Origin: Candidatus Hydrogenedentota bacterium
Lineage (GTDB): Bacteria > Hydrogenedentota > Hydrogenedentia > Hydrogenedentales > JAEUWI01
DNA: 54,257 nucleotides
Direction: 5' to 3'
NCBI GenBank assembly: GCA_016182605.1
Contig: JACPGE010000002.1
Span: 1 to 54,257, forward strand
The translations under genes were made by a program, and so were the position numbers. How positions within the stretch are numbered: position 1 is the first letter of the stretch; the number at the start of each line of letters is the position of its first letter. A model generated the notes under the pieces. It was not told the DNA's origin, did not search any database, and was given only the letters and a program-made list of their open reading frames with translations. Below are positions 34,588 to 43,126 of this stretch, piece by piece.

Positions 34588-35817
34588 ATGAGCGCAATAT
34601 CTCCGTTACGAGCCATAGACACCCACCCTTGCGAACAGAATGGGGAAAAATTCATCGTCATCACGGATCCAAGCGGCTATGTCGAAGAACAACTGATGCT
34701 CTCGCCTGTGGCCTTTGTGATTGCGCTGAGCCTGGACGGGAAACGGGACGCGGCCGATGTGCAAGCGCTGATTCAGTCCCAATACAATGCCGAATTGCCC
34801 CTCAGTGCCATTGAGCACGTGACGGCGTATCTGGACAAACACGGATTTCTCGTCAGCCCGCTCTTTTTCGAGAAGCAGAAAATCGTGGAGGACGCGTATA
34901 AGGCGTCTCCCATCCGCCCTGCTTACATTGCGGGACGCGGCTACCCCGAAGCGCCCGAGACCTTGCGCACCTTTATCGACGCCTGTTTCACCCGGAAGGG
35001 CGGGCCTGGCGCGCTACCCACGCTGGGTCCTGAAGATGCGCCCCCGCAACGGTGCCTCATTGTGCCCCATATCGATTTTCACCGGGGCGGGCATTCCTAC
35101 GCGCATGGGTATGGGTGCATGGCCGGGAAGGGGCGGCCTCATACGGTGTTTGTTTTCGGCGTGGCCCATGCGGCGCCCCCGGCGCCGTTCATCCTCACGA
35201 AGAAGGCGTTTGAAACGCCGCTCGGCACGTTACAGGTGAACGAAGCGATGGTGGATGCGCTGGCGGGCGTGTGCAGTTGGGATCCGTTCCGCTACGAAAG
35301 CACGCATCGCACGGAGCACTCTATCGAATTTCAGGCGGTGATGCTGGCCTACCTCTATGGCAGTTCGGTGCAGATCGTGCCCATCCTGTGCGCCTGCCTG
35401 GACGAACACGACGCGGGCACGCCCCCGGAACACCTGGCTGCAGTGAGCCGTTTTCTCGACAGGTGCGAGGAACTCGCGGCCGATCCTGCGCATCGTGTAA
35501 CGGTGATTGCGGGCGCCGATCTGGCGCATGTGGGCAAGCGCTTTGGCGATCCCTTTGATATCGATGATCTGGTGATTCAGGAGGTGGCTTCAAGAGACGA
35601 AGAAGATTTGGATCACGTGCTTCGGGGCGACGCAGACGGCTGGTACGCCTCTGTGATGAAGGACGATAACGAACGCAAGGTCTGCGGCTTGGGCTGCATC
35701 TATGCGGCATTGCGCACGGCGGGTTCGCCCGCGGCGCCCGAGGGACTACTTCATTACGGCTATGCGGAAGATCCGGCAGGGGGCATCGTGTCGTTTGCAA
35801 GTATCGGCCTTGGGTAA
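34588..35817 (+). CDS. MEMO-family protein (AmmeMemoRadiSam system B) with PqqD-like N-terminus
   Basis: A 409-residue protein starting at ATG 34588. Residues about 15-110 look like a PqqD-type winged helix (LSPVAFVIALSLDGKRDAAD ... AYLDKHGFL). Residues 130-409 are a MEMO domain: VPHIDFHRGGHSYAHGY and FGVAHAAP supply metal-ligand histidines, AGADLAHVG an Asp, and NERKVCGLGCIYA the conserved Cys. MEMO proteins are metal-dependent dioxygenase-like proteins; in bacteria they are often part of AmmeMemoRadiSam systems with a radical SAM enzyme and an AMMECR1 protein. Neither partner is visible in this window. The substrate is unknown. It is transcribed alone between the giant kinase and two small membrane proteins. 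Confidence 0.85.
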   Translation: MSAISPLRAIDTHPCEQNGEKFIVITDPSGYVEEQLMLSPVAFVIALSLDGKRDAADVQALIQSQYNAELPLSAIEHVTAYLDKHGFLVSPLFFEKQKIVEDAYKASPIRPAYIAGRGYPEAPETLRTFIDACFTRKGGPGALPTLGPEDAPPQRCLIVPHIDFHRGGHSYAHGYGCMAGKGRPHTVFVFGVAHAAPPAPFILTKKAFETPLGTLQVNEAMVDALAGVCSWDPFRYESTHRTEHSIEFQAVMLAYLYGSSVQIVPILCACLDEHDAGTPPEHLAAVSRFLDRCEELAADPAHRVTVIAGADLAHVGKRFGDPFDIDDLVIQEVASRDEEDLDHVLRGDADGWYASVMKDDNERKVCGLGCIYAALRTAGSPAAPEGLLHYGYAEDPAGGIVSFASIGLG

Positions 35818-35953
35818 GGCATCCTAAAGCGGGAATGCGCTTTGCGCTATAGAGTCATTGTTCACTGCGGCGGCGATACCCCCGGCCCGGGTTCCGGGGC
35901 ACGCGTGGCGGAAACGGCCACTTACTGGCCGGCAAAAAAAAGGAAATGCTTCA

Positions 35954-36595
35954 ATGGTGGCACACAAGTGTGGTGGAGAACGGGGCTGGACTGCTCATAT
36001 CATGAGCACCCGGGGCAACGCGTGGATTTATGGGTGCGGGATCGGATGCGCCGTCATGCTGCTCATAGCGGTGGCGGTATCGGTTGCGGGATACTTCTTC
36101 GTAAGCAAGGCCGCGAAAGAGGGCCAGAGCGCGCTGCGCGAGGAGATAACGGGGCGGTATGCTTCGTTGAAGGAAACGGGAAAGGTGCCTGCCGAACATG
36201 TTGTGATGTATGACCGATTTGTCGAATTGATGAACCGGGAAACGACGGGATTGACGGTAGGCAGCACAGCGATGATGGCGTTGGACGTCACCCTGCAAGA
36301 CGGCGCAGTCTCCGAGACGGAGGTCAAATTTATTCTGGACTTCATTGCGTTCATGGAAACTTCGCCCGATGCGGGGCCGATCAAGCTTGGCGAGTTTCTC
36401 GCCGCACATCCGGAGTTTAACCAGGTGATGGAGGATGCTTCCCGCGCGCCGGGCTCGTATAGCCCCCAATTCCCGGTCGAAGATCTGCCTGGCGACACGC
36501 CGGTTGTTGGCGATGCGCCGGTTGCGAGCGATGTGCCGGAGGAGGCGCCGGTTGCGCCGGAAGTCACTGAGGCGCCCGCTTCCCCGGGCGCGTGA
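35954..36595 (+). CDS. Single-pass membrane protein, paralogue 1 of a tandem pair
   Basis: A 213-residue protein if it begins at ATG 35954, which has AAAGGA about 10 bases upstream; ATG 36002 is a second candidate giving 197 residues and an N-terminus more like the next gene. A transmembrane helix (CAVMLLIAVAVSVAGYFFV) is followed by a helical domain of about 110 residues (TGRYASLKETGKVPAEHVVMYDRF, TSPDAGPIKLGEFLAAHPEFNQV) and a Pro/Glu/Val-rich tail of about 50 residues. No family recognised. The domain sequence LGEFLAAHPE is echoed as IGAFLDAHPE in the following protein. Probably membrane-anchored with the soluble part outside. Confidence 0.7.
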   Translation: MVAHKCGGERGWTAHIMSTRGNAWIYGCGIGCAVMLLIAVAVSVAGYFFVSKAAKEGQSALREEITGRYASLKETGKVPAEHVVMYDRFVELMNRETTGLTVGSTAMMALDVTLQDGAVSETEVKFILDFIAFMETSPDAGPIKLGEFLAAHPEFNQVMEDASRAPGSYSPQFPVEDLPGDTPVVGDAPVASDVPEEAPVAPEVTEAPASPGA

Positions 36596-37083
36596 TTCCC
36601 TACAGTATGACGAAGAATTTGAGCACACAGGTTTTCCGGGGCGCCGCGGCAGGCGGGGGCGTGTTGTTGCTCTTGCTCGCCGTGGCGCTGGGTGCGCTTT
36701 ACATGTATCCAGACGCTACAACAGGCCAAAGCGGCGATGGTCTGCGCGCGGAATTGCGTGAGGTGGCGGGAAGCCTCAAACGCGAGAACCGGATTCCTTC
36801 CGACTTGGTCCCGGTGTGCGATCGACTCATCGCCACCGGACTTAAAGCGGACGTTGGCCTCTTTGCGCCCTGGCTGGTAACGGGCGTGCTGCGCGAGACC
36901 TTGTCCGACGGTATCGCGAGCGATTCAGACCGCCAGGTCTTGGACACGTGCCTCGAGTTTCTGGAATCCCATCCTGCGCCCAACCCGCTGGCTATTGGTG
37001 CCTTTCTGGACGCGCACCCGGAACTCGCCGCGTTGCGGGAATCGCTTGGTGCGGTGGAGGGATCTGTTCCACCGGGCGCGTGA
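36592..37083 (+). CDS. Single-pass membrane protein, paralogue 2 of a tandem pair
   Basis: A 163-residue protein whose GTG start (36592) overlaps the stop of the previous gene as GTGA, giving translational coupling; an ATG at 36607 is the alternative. The helix (AGGGVLLLLLAVALGALYM) is at residues 20-40. The soluble part has the same order of features as paralogue 1: E/R-rich helix, a VPVCDRLI segment, SDGIASDSDRQVLDTCLEF and IGAFLDAHPE. The final residues PPGA match the SPGA ending of paralogue 1. They look like divergent duplicates, perhaps acting as a heteromeric pair. Function unknown. Confidence 0.7.
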   Translation: MIPYSMTKNLSTQVFRGAAAGGGVLLLLLAVALGALYMYPDATTGQSGDGLRAELREVAGSLKRENRIPSDLVPVCDRLIATGLKADVGLFAPWLVTGVLRETLSDGIASDSDRQVLDTCLEFLESHPAPNPLAIGAFLDAHPELAALRESLGAVEGSVPPGA

Positions 37084-37141
37084 AGGCGCTGTGCGGGTGG
37101 TCAACAAGCGGCTTCAATCTCCGGGGGAGCATTCAAAACCC

Positions 37142-37357
37142 GGGTTAGCCCGCATATTTCACCACTTTGCGATCTTCGGATCGCATTCGGATTGGCAACG
37201 TGGTGAAATATGCTCAGCGCAACGTCGATGCTGGCGTTCACTGGGCAGGCTAAATCACGGGCCGTCTGTCATTTCCGGATCCAAGGTTTGGGCAACAACA
37301 AGTGTGAGTGAGAGTTATGGCTCCGTCGGCTGGAGCCCGTGATTTATGCGGGTTAGC
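37142..37357. repeat. Nested palindromic element with stable hairpin
   Basis: Flanked by GGGTTAGC at 37142-37149 and 37350-37357. Inside: 14-bp perfect inverted repeats (37152-37165 and 37200-37213); between them a stem GCGATC-TTCG-GATCGC (37069+100 to 37184, i.e. 37169-37184), the C(UUCG)G extra-stable tetraloop; and a second 12-bp inverted repeat (37251-37262 with 37335-37346). No frame is convincing. The 21 bases at 37145-37165 recur exactly at 54003-54023, which suggests the edge of an insertion sequence or MITE family, perhaps IS1380-like. The last bases overlap the stop of the DinB-like gene at 37353. Confidence 0.7.
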
Positions 37358-37877
37358 ACCCCTCCCGTTCCCGCGTTGTGGTGATGTGCGCCACATGGTG
37401 GCGCCCGTGCCAGGAATAGATGCCAAGGTTGACATCCAGCCGGGTCAGGCCCGATTCCGGATGAACGAAGGTGCGATTGAAATCCGGATCGCTCATGTTC
37501 CGCAACGCCATCGACCAGCGCGCATGCAAAGCATCAATCAGATCGAGGGAGACGTCAATCGGAGCGGTGCGCGCCTCCTGCTGCTCTGCCCAGCGCTCTT
37601 CAAAATAAGGCTTGATTGTGGGGCTTTCCTCCGTAAGCGCGAGCTTGAAGCGGATGTAAGCATTCATGTGGCTGTCCGCAAGGTGATGCACCACTTGGCG
37701 CAAGGTCCAGCCGTCTTCCCGGTAGGGCGTGTCCAGTTGGGCGTCGTTCAGGCCGGCAACGGCGGCACGCAACTGGGCCGGCAATGCGGCGACATCGTCC
37801 TTCCATCCCGCCAGTTTCTCCGGTGTTATTTCCTGGCCACGGTCGAATCGTCCTATGGGATAGCGCGGATCACTCAT
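37353..37877 (-). CDS. DinB/YfiT-like metal-dependent hydrolase or thiol transferase
   Basis: A 174-residue protein from ATG 37877, with AAAGGAG (37886-37892) at an 8-base gap; the frame extends further but the ribosome site decides. It is a four-helix DinB-fold protein with the YfiT/BstA layout: N-terminal YPIGRFDRG, then LRQVVHHLADSHMNAYIRF and the late WHGRHHVAHI, providing three candidate metal-binding histidines. Relatives are bacillithiol- or other thiol-S-transferases. Length and start match that group. It is divergent from the esterase with about 150 bases between. Activity is inferred; the thiol used is unknown. Confidence 0.85.
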   Translation of the reverse strand: MSDPRYPIGRFDRGQEITPEKLAGWKDDVAALPAQLRAAVAGLNDAQLDTPYREDGWTLRQVVHHLADSHMNAYIRFKLALTEESPTIKPYFEERWAEQQEARTAPIDVSLDLIDALHARWSMALRNMSDPDFNRTFVHPESGLTRLDVNLGIYSWHGRHHVAHITTTREREGC

Positions 37878-38026
37878 GGTCTCGTCTCCTTTGCGGTGGT
37901 GTTTCGTTCGTAATATCGTCCGGGTATGCGCAGGTGGCATAATCTGCCGCACCGGTATACAATCTCAGGATTCCGCGTTCCCGTCAACATCATGGGCGTG
38001 CCCGCCACGCCCCGGAGGATTCCGCC

Positions 38027-38998
38027 GTGCGACAATTTGCCCTTTTCGCCGCCCTGTGTCTCCTGTCTCTGGCCGGCTCCGCCGCGAGCCCCTTTGACGG
38101 CGCTCCCGCCGCGCCTCCAGGCTATGCCACGGTGCAGGAGGTTCATGACGCGCTCTTGAAGGGCGAAGTGGCCATGATCAAGGCCCCCGATACGCCCCCA
38201 GACTCGGTCGCCATCACTAAAGATCTTGTATACGCTTCACCGGACGGCCAGGATCTGAAGCTGGACCTTTTCGAGCCCAAAGATGCGAAGCAGGCCCGGC
38301 CGCTCTTGCTCTTCATTCATGGCGGTGGCTGGAAGAAAGGCAAGAAGGAGGACTACATCTACTACAACCTCAAGTTCGCCGAATTGGGTTACGTGACCGC
38401 GTCGATGCAGTACCGGCTTGCGCCGGATCATCATTTCCCGAAGGCCCTCCAGGACGTTCGTTGCGCGCTGGCCTATTTGCGCACCCACGCCGCGGAGCAT
38501 CACATCGACGCCACGAAGATCGCGGTGCTGGGCGGCAGCGCGGGCGGGCACCTCTCGCTGATGGCCGGATACGCCACGGATCCGGCGTTGAGCTGCCCCG
38601 GCGCCGCGCCGGAGGTGAGCGGGCCGGTGCAGGCTGTGGTGAATTTTTACGGGGTGGTGGACTGCACACCGGAGTACGCGCGGGAAGCGGGCGAAGTGAC
38701 CGGGTTCCTGGGCACGACCTGGGCAGAGAATCCGGAGATTTTCAAGCAAGCCTCCCCCATCTTCCACCTGGCCAAGGGCGCGCCGCCCACGCTGACCTTT
38801 CACGGGACGATCGATGAACTCGTGCCGATCGAGCAGGCGGATCAACTGCACAAGAAACTCGATGAATTGGGCGTGCCCAACTACTGCGATCGCGTGGAAG
38901 GCTGGCCGCACACGATGGACCTTGCCGTGCCGGTCAATGCGCGGTGCTGTTACGTGATTGAGAAGTTCCTGGCGATGCACCTGCCGCTGCCGAAGTGA
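38027..38998 (+). CDS. Secreted alpha/beta hydrolase, BD-FAE/acetyl-esterase type
   Basis: A 323-residue enzyme from GTG 38027, with GGAGG (38014-38018) eight bases upstream. Signal peptide MRQFALFAALCLLSLAGSAAS. The fold is a hormone-sensitive-lipase/BD-FAE-like hydrolase: HGGGW oxyanion motif, VLGGSAGGHLSLM nucleophile elbow (Ser), acidic residue near DELVPIEQ and His in WPHTMD. Relatives remove acetyl or feruloyl groups from plant polysaccharides, so a role on plant-type carbohydrate is plausible. The quinoprotein gene begins 19 bases later on the same strand, suggesting co-expression and a shared substrate. Confidence 0.9.
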   Translation: MRQFALFAALCLLSLAGSAASPFDGAPAAPPGYATVQEVHDALLKGEVAMIKAPDTPPDSVAITKDLVYASPDGQDLKLDLFEPKDAKQARPLLLFIHGGGWKKGKKEDYIYYNLKFAELGYVTASMQYRLAPDHHFPKALQDVRCALAYLRTHAAEHHIDATKIAVLGGSAGGHLSLMAGYATDPALSCPGAAPEVSGPVQAVVNFYGVVDCTPEYAREAGEVTGFLGTTWAENPEIFKQASPIFHLAKGAPPTLTFHGTIDELVPIEQADQLHKKLDELGVPNYCDRVEGWPHTMDLAVPVNARCCYVIEKFLAMHLPLPK

Positions 38999-39017
38999 TG
39001 TGAAGACCGCACCGGGA

Positions 39018-41126
39018 ATGCGCACCATGGCAATCTGGAAAATGGCTGCTCTCTGTATTGCCTTGGCGGGCGCGGCGGTGGCGCAGGACGCGGATTGGCC
39101 GGTCTATCTCGGCGACGCGCACAGCAGCCACTACTCCGCCCTGACCCAAATCGATCGCGGCAATGTGACGCGGCTCGTGCCCGCATGGGAATATGCCAGT
39201 GAAGGCGGGGTGGGCAAGGGCCAGATGCAGTGCAATCCCCTTATCCTTGACGGCATCCTCTATGGGGTGTCGCCCATGATGAAGGTCTTCGCGCTCCGTG
39301 CGGACACCGGCAGGGAGCTGTGGGCCTTCACTCCGGAGAAGCCTCGGGCGGCGGTATGCCGCGGGCTGGCGTGGTGGCAGGGGGGCGAAAAAAAGCGCCT
39401 CTTTGCCGCGTTGGGTAGCGCGCTGTATGCACTCGATGCCATCGACGGGCGGCCTGATGGCGGCTTTGGCAACGGCGGCATGGTGGACCTGCGGGAGAAC
39501 CTGGGCCGCGAGGGGGAAAGCGCCTTTGCCATGGCGACCTCGCCGGGCGTTGTTTACCGGGACCTGATCATCATGGGGACGCGGGTGAGTGAGGCGCTGC
39601 CGGCCGCGCCCGGACACATCCGCGCGTACGACGTGCGCACGGGCGCCTTGCGCTGGACCTTTCACACCATTCCGCAGCCCGGGGAGTTCGGATATGAGAC
39701 GTGGCCCGAAGGCGCGCACGAACGCGCGGGCGGCGCCAACTGCTGGGCGGGCATGAGTCTCGATCGCGAACGCGGCATGGTCTATGTGCCCACGGGCAGC
39801 GCGGCCTTCGACTTCTACGGCGCAGACCGGCACGGGCAGAACTTGTTTGCGAATTGTCTTCTCGCGCTGGATGCCGCGACCGGAGAACGCAAGTGGCACT
39901 ACCAGTTGGTGCACCATGATCTGTGGGATCGCGATCTCCCCGCGCCGCCAAACCTGCTCACGGTCACACACGACGGGACGCGCATCGACGCGGTTGCGCA
40001 GATCACGAAATCGGCGCATGTGTTCCTCTTCAATCGCGAGACGGGCGAACCCCTCTTCGCCATTGAGGAACGTCCCGCGCCGCAATCGACGCTGGAAGGC
40101 GAGGCCGCGTGGCCGACCCAGCCCGCGCCCGTACTGCCGCCGCAGTTCTCCCGCGGCAGCTTCGATCAGAAGGACATCACCCGCCGCACGCCGGAAGCGC
40201 AGGAGTATGTGCGCAAGCGCTGGGACGCGATCCGCCGGGGCAAGCCCTTCCTTCCGCCAAGCCGCGAGGGCACGCTCATCTTCCCCGGCTTCGATGGGGG
40301 CGGCGAATGGGGCGGTGCGGCCGTGGATCCGAAGGGCGTACTTTACGTCAATGCGAGCGAGATGCCGTGGATACTCACCATGGTCAACATTGCGCAGGCG
40401 GGCGGCGACGCGAAGACGCAACAGGGCCTGATGATCTACGCGCAACAGTGCCTGTTTTGTCATGGTCCGGATCGGGAGGGGAACCCATACAGCATGTTTC
40501 CCGGGCTGAAGGACCTTGCCCAGCGCCTGCCGCGGGAACAGGCGGAGATCATCACGCGCGATGGCAAGGGCTTTATGCCGGCCTTTGCGCACCTCGGCGA
40601 GCGCAACCTGAGCACGGTACTGGATTATATTTATGGCGCGGACACGCCGGCGAATGCCCCTGAAACGCCTGCCGCAGAGGCCCCGCCGCTTCCGCCGGAC
40701 TACCGCCACACGGGCTACGACCGCTTCGTGGATCAAGAGGGCTATCCCGCCATCACGCCGCCCTGGGGCACACTGAATGCGATCGATATGAACACCGGCA
40801 CGATCTTGTGGAAGTCGGTGCTCGGCGATACCCCGGAATTGCGCGAAAAGGGCATGGAACAGACCGGCACGGAGAACTATGGCGGACCCGTGGTCACTGC
40901 GGGTGGTCTGGTGTTTGCCGGCGCGACGAAAGATGCGATGTTTCACGCCTTCGACAAGGACACCGGCGCGCTCCTGTGGGAAACGAAACTGCCCTTCGCA
41001 GGATACGCCACGCCCGCAACCTATATGGTCAACGGCAAACAATTCATCGTCATCGCCGCAGCCGGCGGCAAGATCGGCAGCCCCGAAGGCGACCGTTACG
41101 CGGCCTTTGCGCTGAAGCAGGAGTAA
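39018..41126 (+). CDS. Exported PQQ-type quinoprotein dehydrogenase with inserted cytochrome c domain
   Basis: A 702-residue protein from ATG 39018 (ATG 39027 also possible). Signal peptide ending ALAGAAVAQ. The propeller begins WPVYLGDAHSSHYSALTQI and contains FANCLLALDAATGERKWHYQ and QNLFANC-type blades; propeller repeats are interrupted by a haem domain with CLFCH (478-482) and FMPAFAH as possible distal ligand, then blades resume (PPWGTLNAIDMNTGTILWKS). The blade and haem order matches the second half of the 1190-residue protein at 23448, its paralogue. Probably periplasmic sugar or alcohol oxidation with electrons passed to the fused haem. PQQ dependence is inferred by fold. It follows an esterase in the same operon. 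Confidence 0.9.
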   Translation: MRTMAIWKMAALCIALAGAAVAQDADWPVYLGDAHSSHYSALTQIDRGNVTRLVPAWEYASEGGVGKGQMQCNPLILDGILYGVSPMMKVFALRADTGRELWAFTPEKPRAAVCRGLAWWQGGEKKRLFAALGSALYALDAIDGRPDGGFGNGGMVDLRENLGREGESAFAMATSPGVVYRDLIIMGTRVSEALPAAPGHIRAYDVRTGALRWTFHTIPQPGEFGYETWPEGAHERAGGANCWAGMSLDRERGMVYVPTGSAAFDFYGADRHGQNLFANCLLALDAATGERKWHYQLVHHDLWDRDLPAPPNLLTVTHDGTRIDAVAQITKSAHVFLFNRETGEPLFAIEERPAPQSTLEGEAAWPTQPAPVLPPQFSRGSFDQKDITRRTPEAQEYVRKRWDAIRRGKPFLPPSREGTLIFPGFDGGGEWGGAAVDPKGVLYVNASEMPWILTMVNIAQAGGDAKTQQGLMIYAQQCLFCHGPDREGNPYSMFPGLKDLAQRLPREQAEIITRDGKGFMPAFAHLGERNLSTVLDYIYGADTPANAPETPAAEAPPLPPDYRHTGYDRFVDQEGYPAITPPWGTLNAIDMNTGTILWKSVLGDTPELREKGMEQTGTENYGGPVVTAGGLVFAGATKDAMFHAFDKDTGALLWETKLPFAGYATPATYMVNGKQFIVIAAAGGKIGSPEGDRYAAFALKQE

Positions 41127-41208
41127 ACCGGTGCTTGTATTGGTGCGCACACCCGAATCCACCCGCGCGCCGTCCAATCGTGTTACACCTTGAGGAGGAA
41201 AGATACGC

Positions 41209-43044
41209 ATGTGCGGTATTGTCGGTTATGCCGGGAGCGCGTACGCGCAAGACATTATCTTGGACGGCCTCAAGCGCCTCGAATACCGGGGCTACGACTC
41301 CGCGGGGATGGCGGTACTGGATGGAGACCGGTTGCAGGTCCGCAAGCGGGCCGGAAAACTGGCAAGGCTTGTAGAATCGCTGACCGGGAATTCACTGCCC
41401 GGCTCGCTCGGTGTTGGCCATACCCGCTGGGCTACGCACGGTGAGCCGAACGAGACCAATGCCCATCCCCACTTGAGCGCGGATGGACGTATTGCGGTGG
41501 TGCACAATGGCATTGTGGAGAACGCCAGCCAATTGCGCCATTCGCTGGAAGCGGAGGGCATCGTATTTCGAAGCGGCACCGACACCGAAGTTCTAGCGCA
41601 CCTCATTGCCCGCCACTATGCCGGGAATCTTCCTGAAGCGGTGGCCCGATGCATGCGGGAGGCCGAGGGCGCCATGGCGATCTGCGTGGTGATGCAAGGC
41701 CAGGGCGGGCTGATGGTCGGCGCGCGCAGGGGCAGCCCCCTGATTGTGGGATTGGGTGATGGCGAGATGTTTATCGCGTCTGACGTCCCGACGATTCTCA
41801 GCCGAACCCGGCGCGTTATCTACCTGGAGGAGGGTGACATCTGTACGCTGCGCCGCGACCGCTGTGACATCCTGGATGCCGCCGGCGCGCCCGTCGAGCG
41901 CCTGGTGGTGGAAGTGACCTTCGACAGCGCGGCCGCGGAGAAGGAGGGCTATCCCCACTTCATGCTGAAGGAGATCCATCAGCAACCCTCCGTGGTTTCG
42001 CACCAAATCCTTACCTATGCTGGCGATCGCGGAGGGCACATCAGCCTGCCCGGCCTGATTCCACTCTACGAACGCATGGAGTCCCTCAACCGCATCGTCA
42101 TCGTGGCGTGTGGCACCGCGTGGCATGCCGGCATCGTGGGCAAGTACCTGATCGAGCGGTTTGCGAGGGTCCCCGTCGAAGTCGAAATGGCATCGGAATT
42201 CCGTTACGGAGATCGGGTGCTGGACGACCGCACGCTCGTGCTGCTTATCACCCAGTCTGGCGAAACCGCGGATACGGTGGAAGCCATGCGGATGGCCAAG
42301 CGTTCTGCCCGCTGCACCCTCGCCATCGTCAACGTCGAGGGCTCCACGATCGCCCGCGAGGCCGATGCCGCGCTTTTTACTCACGCCGGGCCCGAGGTGG
42401 GCGTCGCGTCCACGAAAGGATATACATCGCAGTTGTCTGCGCTGGCGCTTTTCGCTTTGGACCTGGCCGGCAAACGCAATGTGCTTTGCGAAGAAGAATT
42501 GTGCGTATGGCTGGATCGCCTTCGCGCGATCCCTGACATGATGGAACGCTGTATCAGCCGCCGCGATGCGGTGCGCAACTGCGCCCGGAAACCGGTGTAT
42601 CGGGACGCCTTGCATGCGATGTTTATCGGCCGCGGTTTCGGCTACGCATCGGCGCTGGAAGGCGCGCTCAAGCTGAAGGAGATCAGTTATATCCACGTAG
42701 AAGGTTATGCGGCCGGCGAAATGAAACATGGCCCCATAGCGCTGGTTACGGACGCGTTGCCCGTGATATGCATCGCTACCCGGGACGCAGTCCACTCGAA
42801 AATGCTGTCCAACATGCAGGAAATCAAGGCACGGGGCGGACAGATCATCGGGATCGTCAGCGACGGCGACACAGCCGGTGCGGAACTCTGCAACGATGTC
42901 TTTTTTGTGCCGGAATGCCCCGCGCCATTTTCCCCGCTGCTGGCCGCGATTCCTTTGCAATTGTTTGCCTACTATGTTGCCGATGCCCTCGGGCGCGATG
43001 TGGACCAGCCGCGCAACCTGGCGAAAAGCGTTACAGTGGAGTAG
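41209..43044 (+). CDS. glmS: Glutamine-fructose-6-phosphate aminotransferase (isomerising)
   Basis: A 611-residue cytoplasmic enzyme making glucosamine-6-phosphate from fructose-6-phosphate and glutamine, the first step to UDP-GlcNAc for wall and LPS. Cys2 in MCGIVGYAGS is the glutaminase nucleophile, with HTRWATHG in that domain (residues 1-220). Two sugar-isomerase domains follow (about 280-430 and 455-600), with CGTAWHAG, TQSGETADT and STKGYTSQL, and the end NLAKSVTVE is standard. The length matches E. coli GlmS (609). GAGGAGG lies 10 bases before ATG. No glmS riboswitch or small RNA is apparent upstream; the 82-base gap is too short. Confidence 0.97.
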   Translation: MCGIVGYAGSAYAQDIILDGLKRLEYRGYDSAGMAVLDGDRLQVRKRAGKLARLVESLTGNSLPGSLGVGHTRWATHGEPNETNAHPHLSADGRIAVVHNGIVENASQLRHSLEAEGIVFRSGTDTEVLAHLIARHYAGNLPEAVARCMREAEGAMAICVVMQGQGGLMVGARRGSPLIVGLGDGEMFIASDVPTILSRTRRVIYLEEGDICTLRRDRCDILDAAGAPVERLVVEVTFDSAAAEKEGYPHFMLKEIHQQPSVVSHQILTYAGDRGGHISLPGLIPLYERMESLNRIVIVACGTAWHAGIVGKYLIERFARVPVEVEMASEFRYGDRVLDDRTLVLLITQSGETADTVEAMRMAKRSARCTLAIVNVEGSTIAREADAALFTHAGPEVGVASTKGYTSQLSALALFALDLAGKRNVLCEEELCVWLDRLRAIPDMMERCISRRDAVRNCARKPVYRDALHAMFIGRGFGYASALEGALKLKEISYIHVEGYAAGEMKHGPIALVTDALPVICIATRDAVHSKMLSNMQEIKARGGQIIGIVSDGDTAGAELCNDVFFVPECPAPFSPLLAAIPLQLFAYYVADALGRDVDQPRNLAKSVTVE

Positions 43045-43065
43045 ACACTGCCGGCGCGACGCCTG

Positions 43066-43121
43066 GCGCGTGGAAGCGCGGCGCGCCGAAGGGGCCGTAG
43101 CTGTAGCGCTTCTCCACGCGC
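43066..43121 (+). repeat. Imperfect palindrome after glmS, REP-like
   Basis: GCGCGTGGAAGCG (43066-43078) pairs with CGCTTCTCCACGCGC (43107-43121) apart from a two-base bulge. The loop contains GTAG twice (GGCCGTAGCTGTAG). GC-rich bulged palindromes with GTAG resemble REP units, and a REP-associated transposase gene follows at 43166. It may also act as terminator for glmS. Confidence 0.45.
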
Positions 43122-43126
43122 CCGGG

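Noticed and set aside
35818-35953. Longer start of the first membrane paralogue, from 35858
   Set aside because: It would add a basic, disordered N-terminus before the membrane helix without a ribosome site; AAAGGA supports the 35954 start instead.
36592-37083. A toxin-antitoxin reading of the tandem paralogue pair
   Set aside because: The two are similar to each other rather than a toxin plus antitoxin, and both have the same anchored design.
41127-41208. A glmS riboswitch or ribozyme
   Set aside because: The 82-base gap is too short for the ribozyme and none of its conserved core was found.
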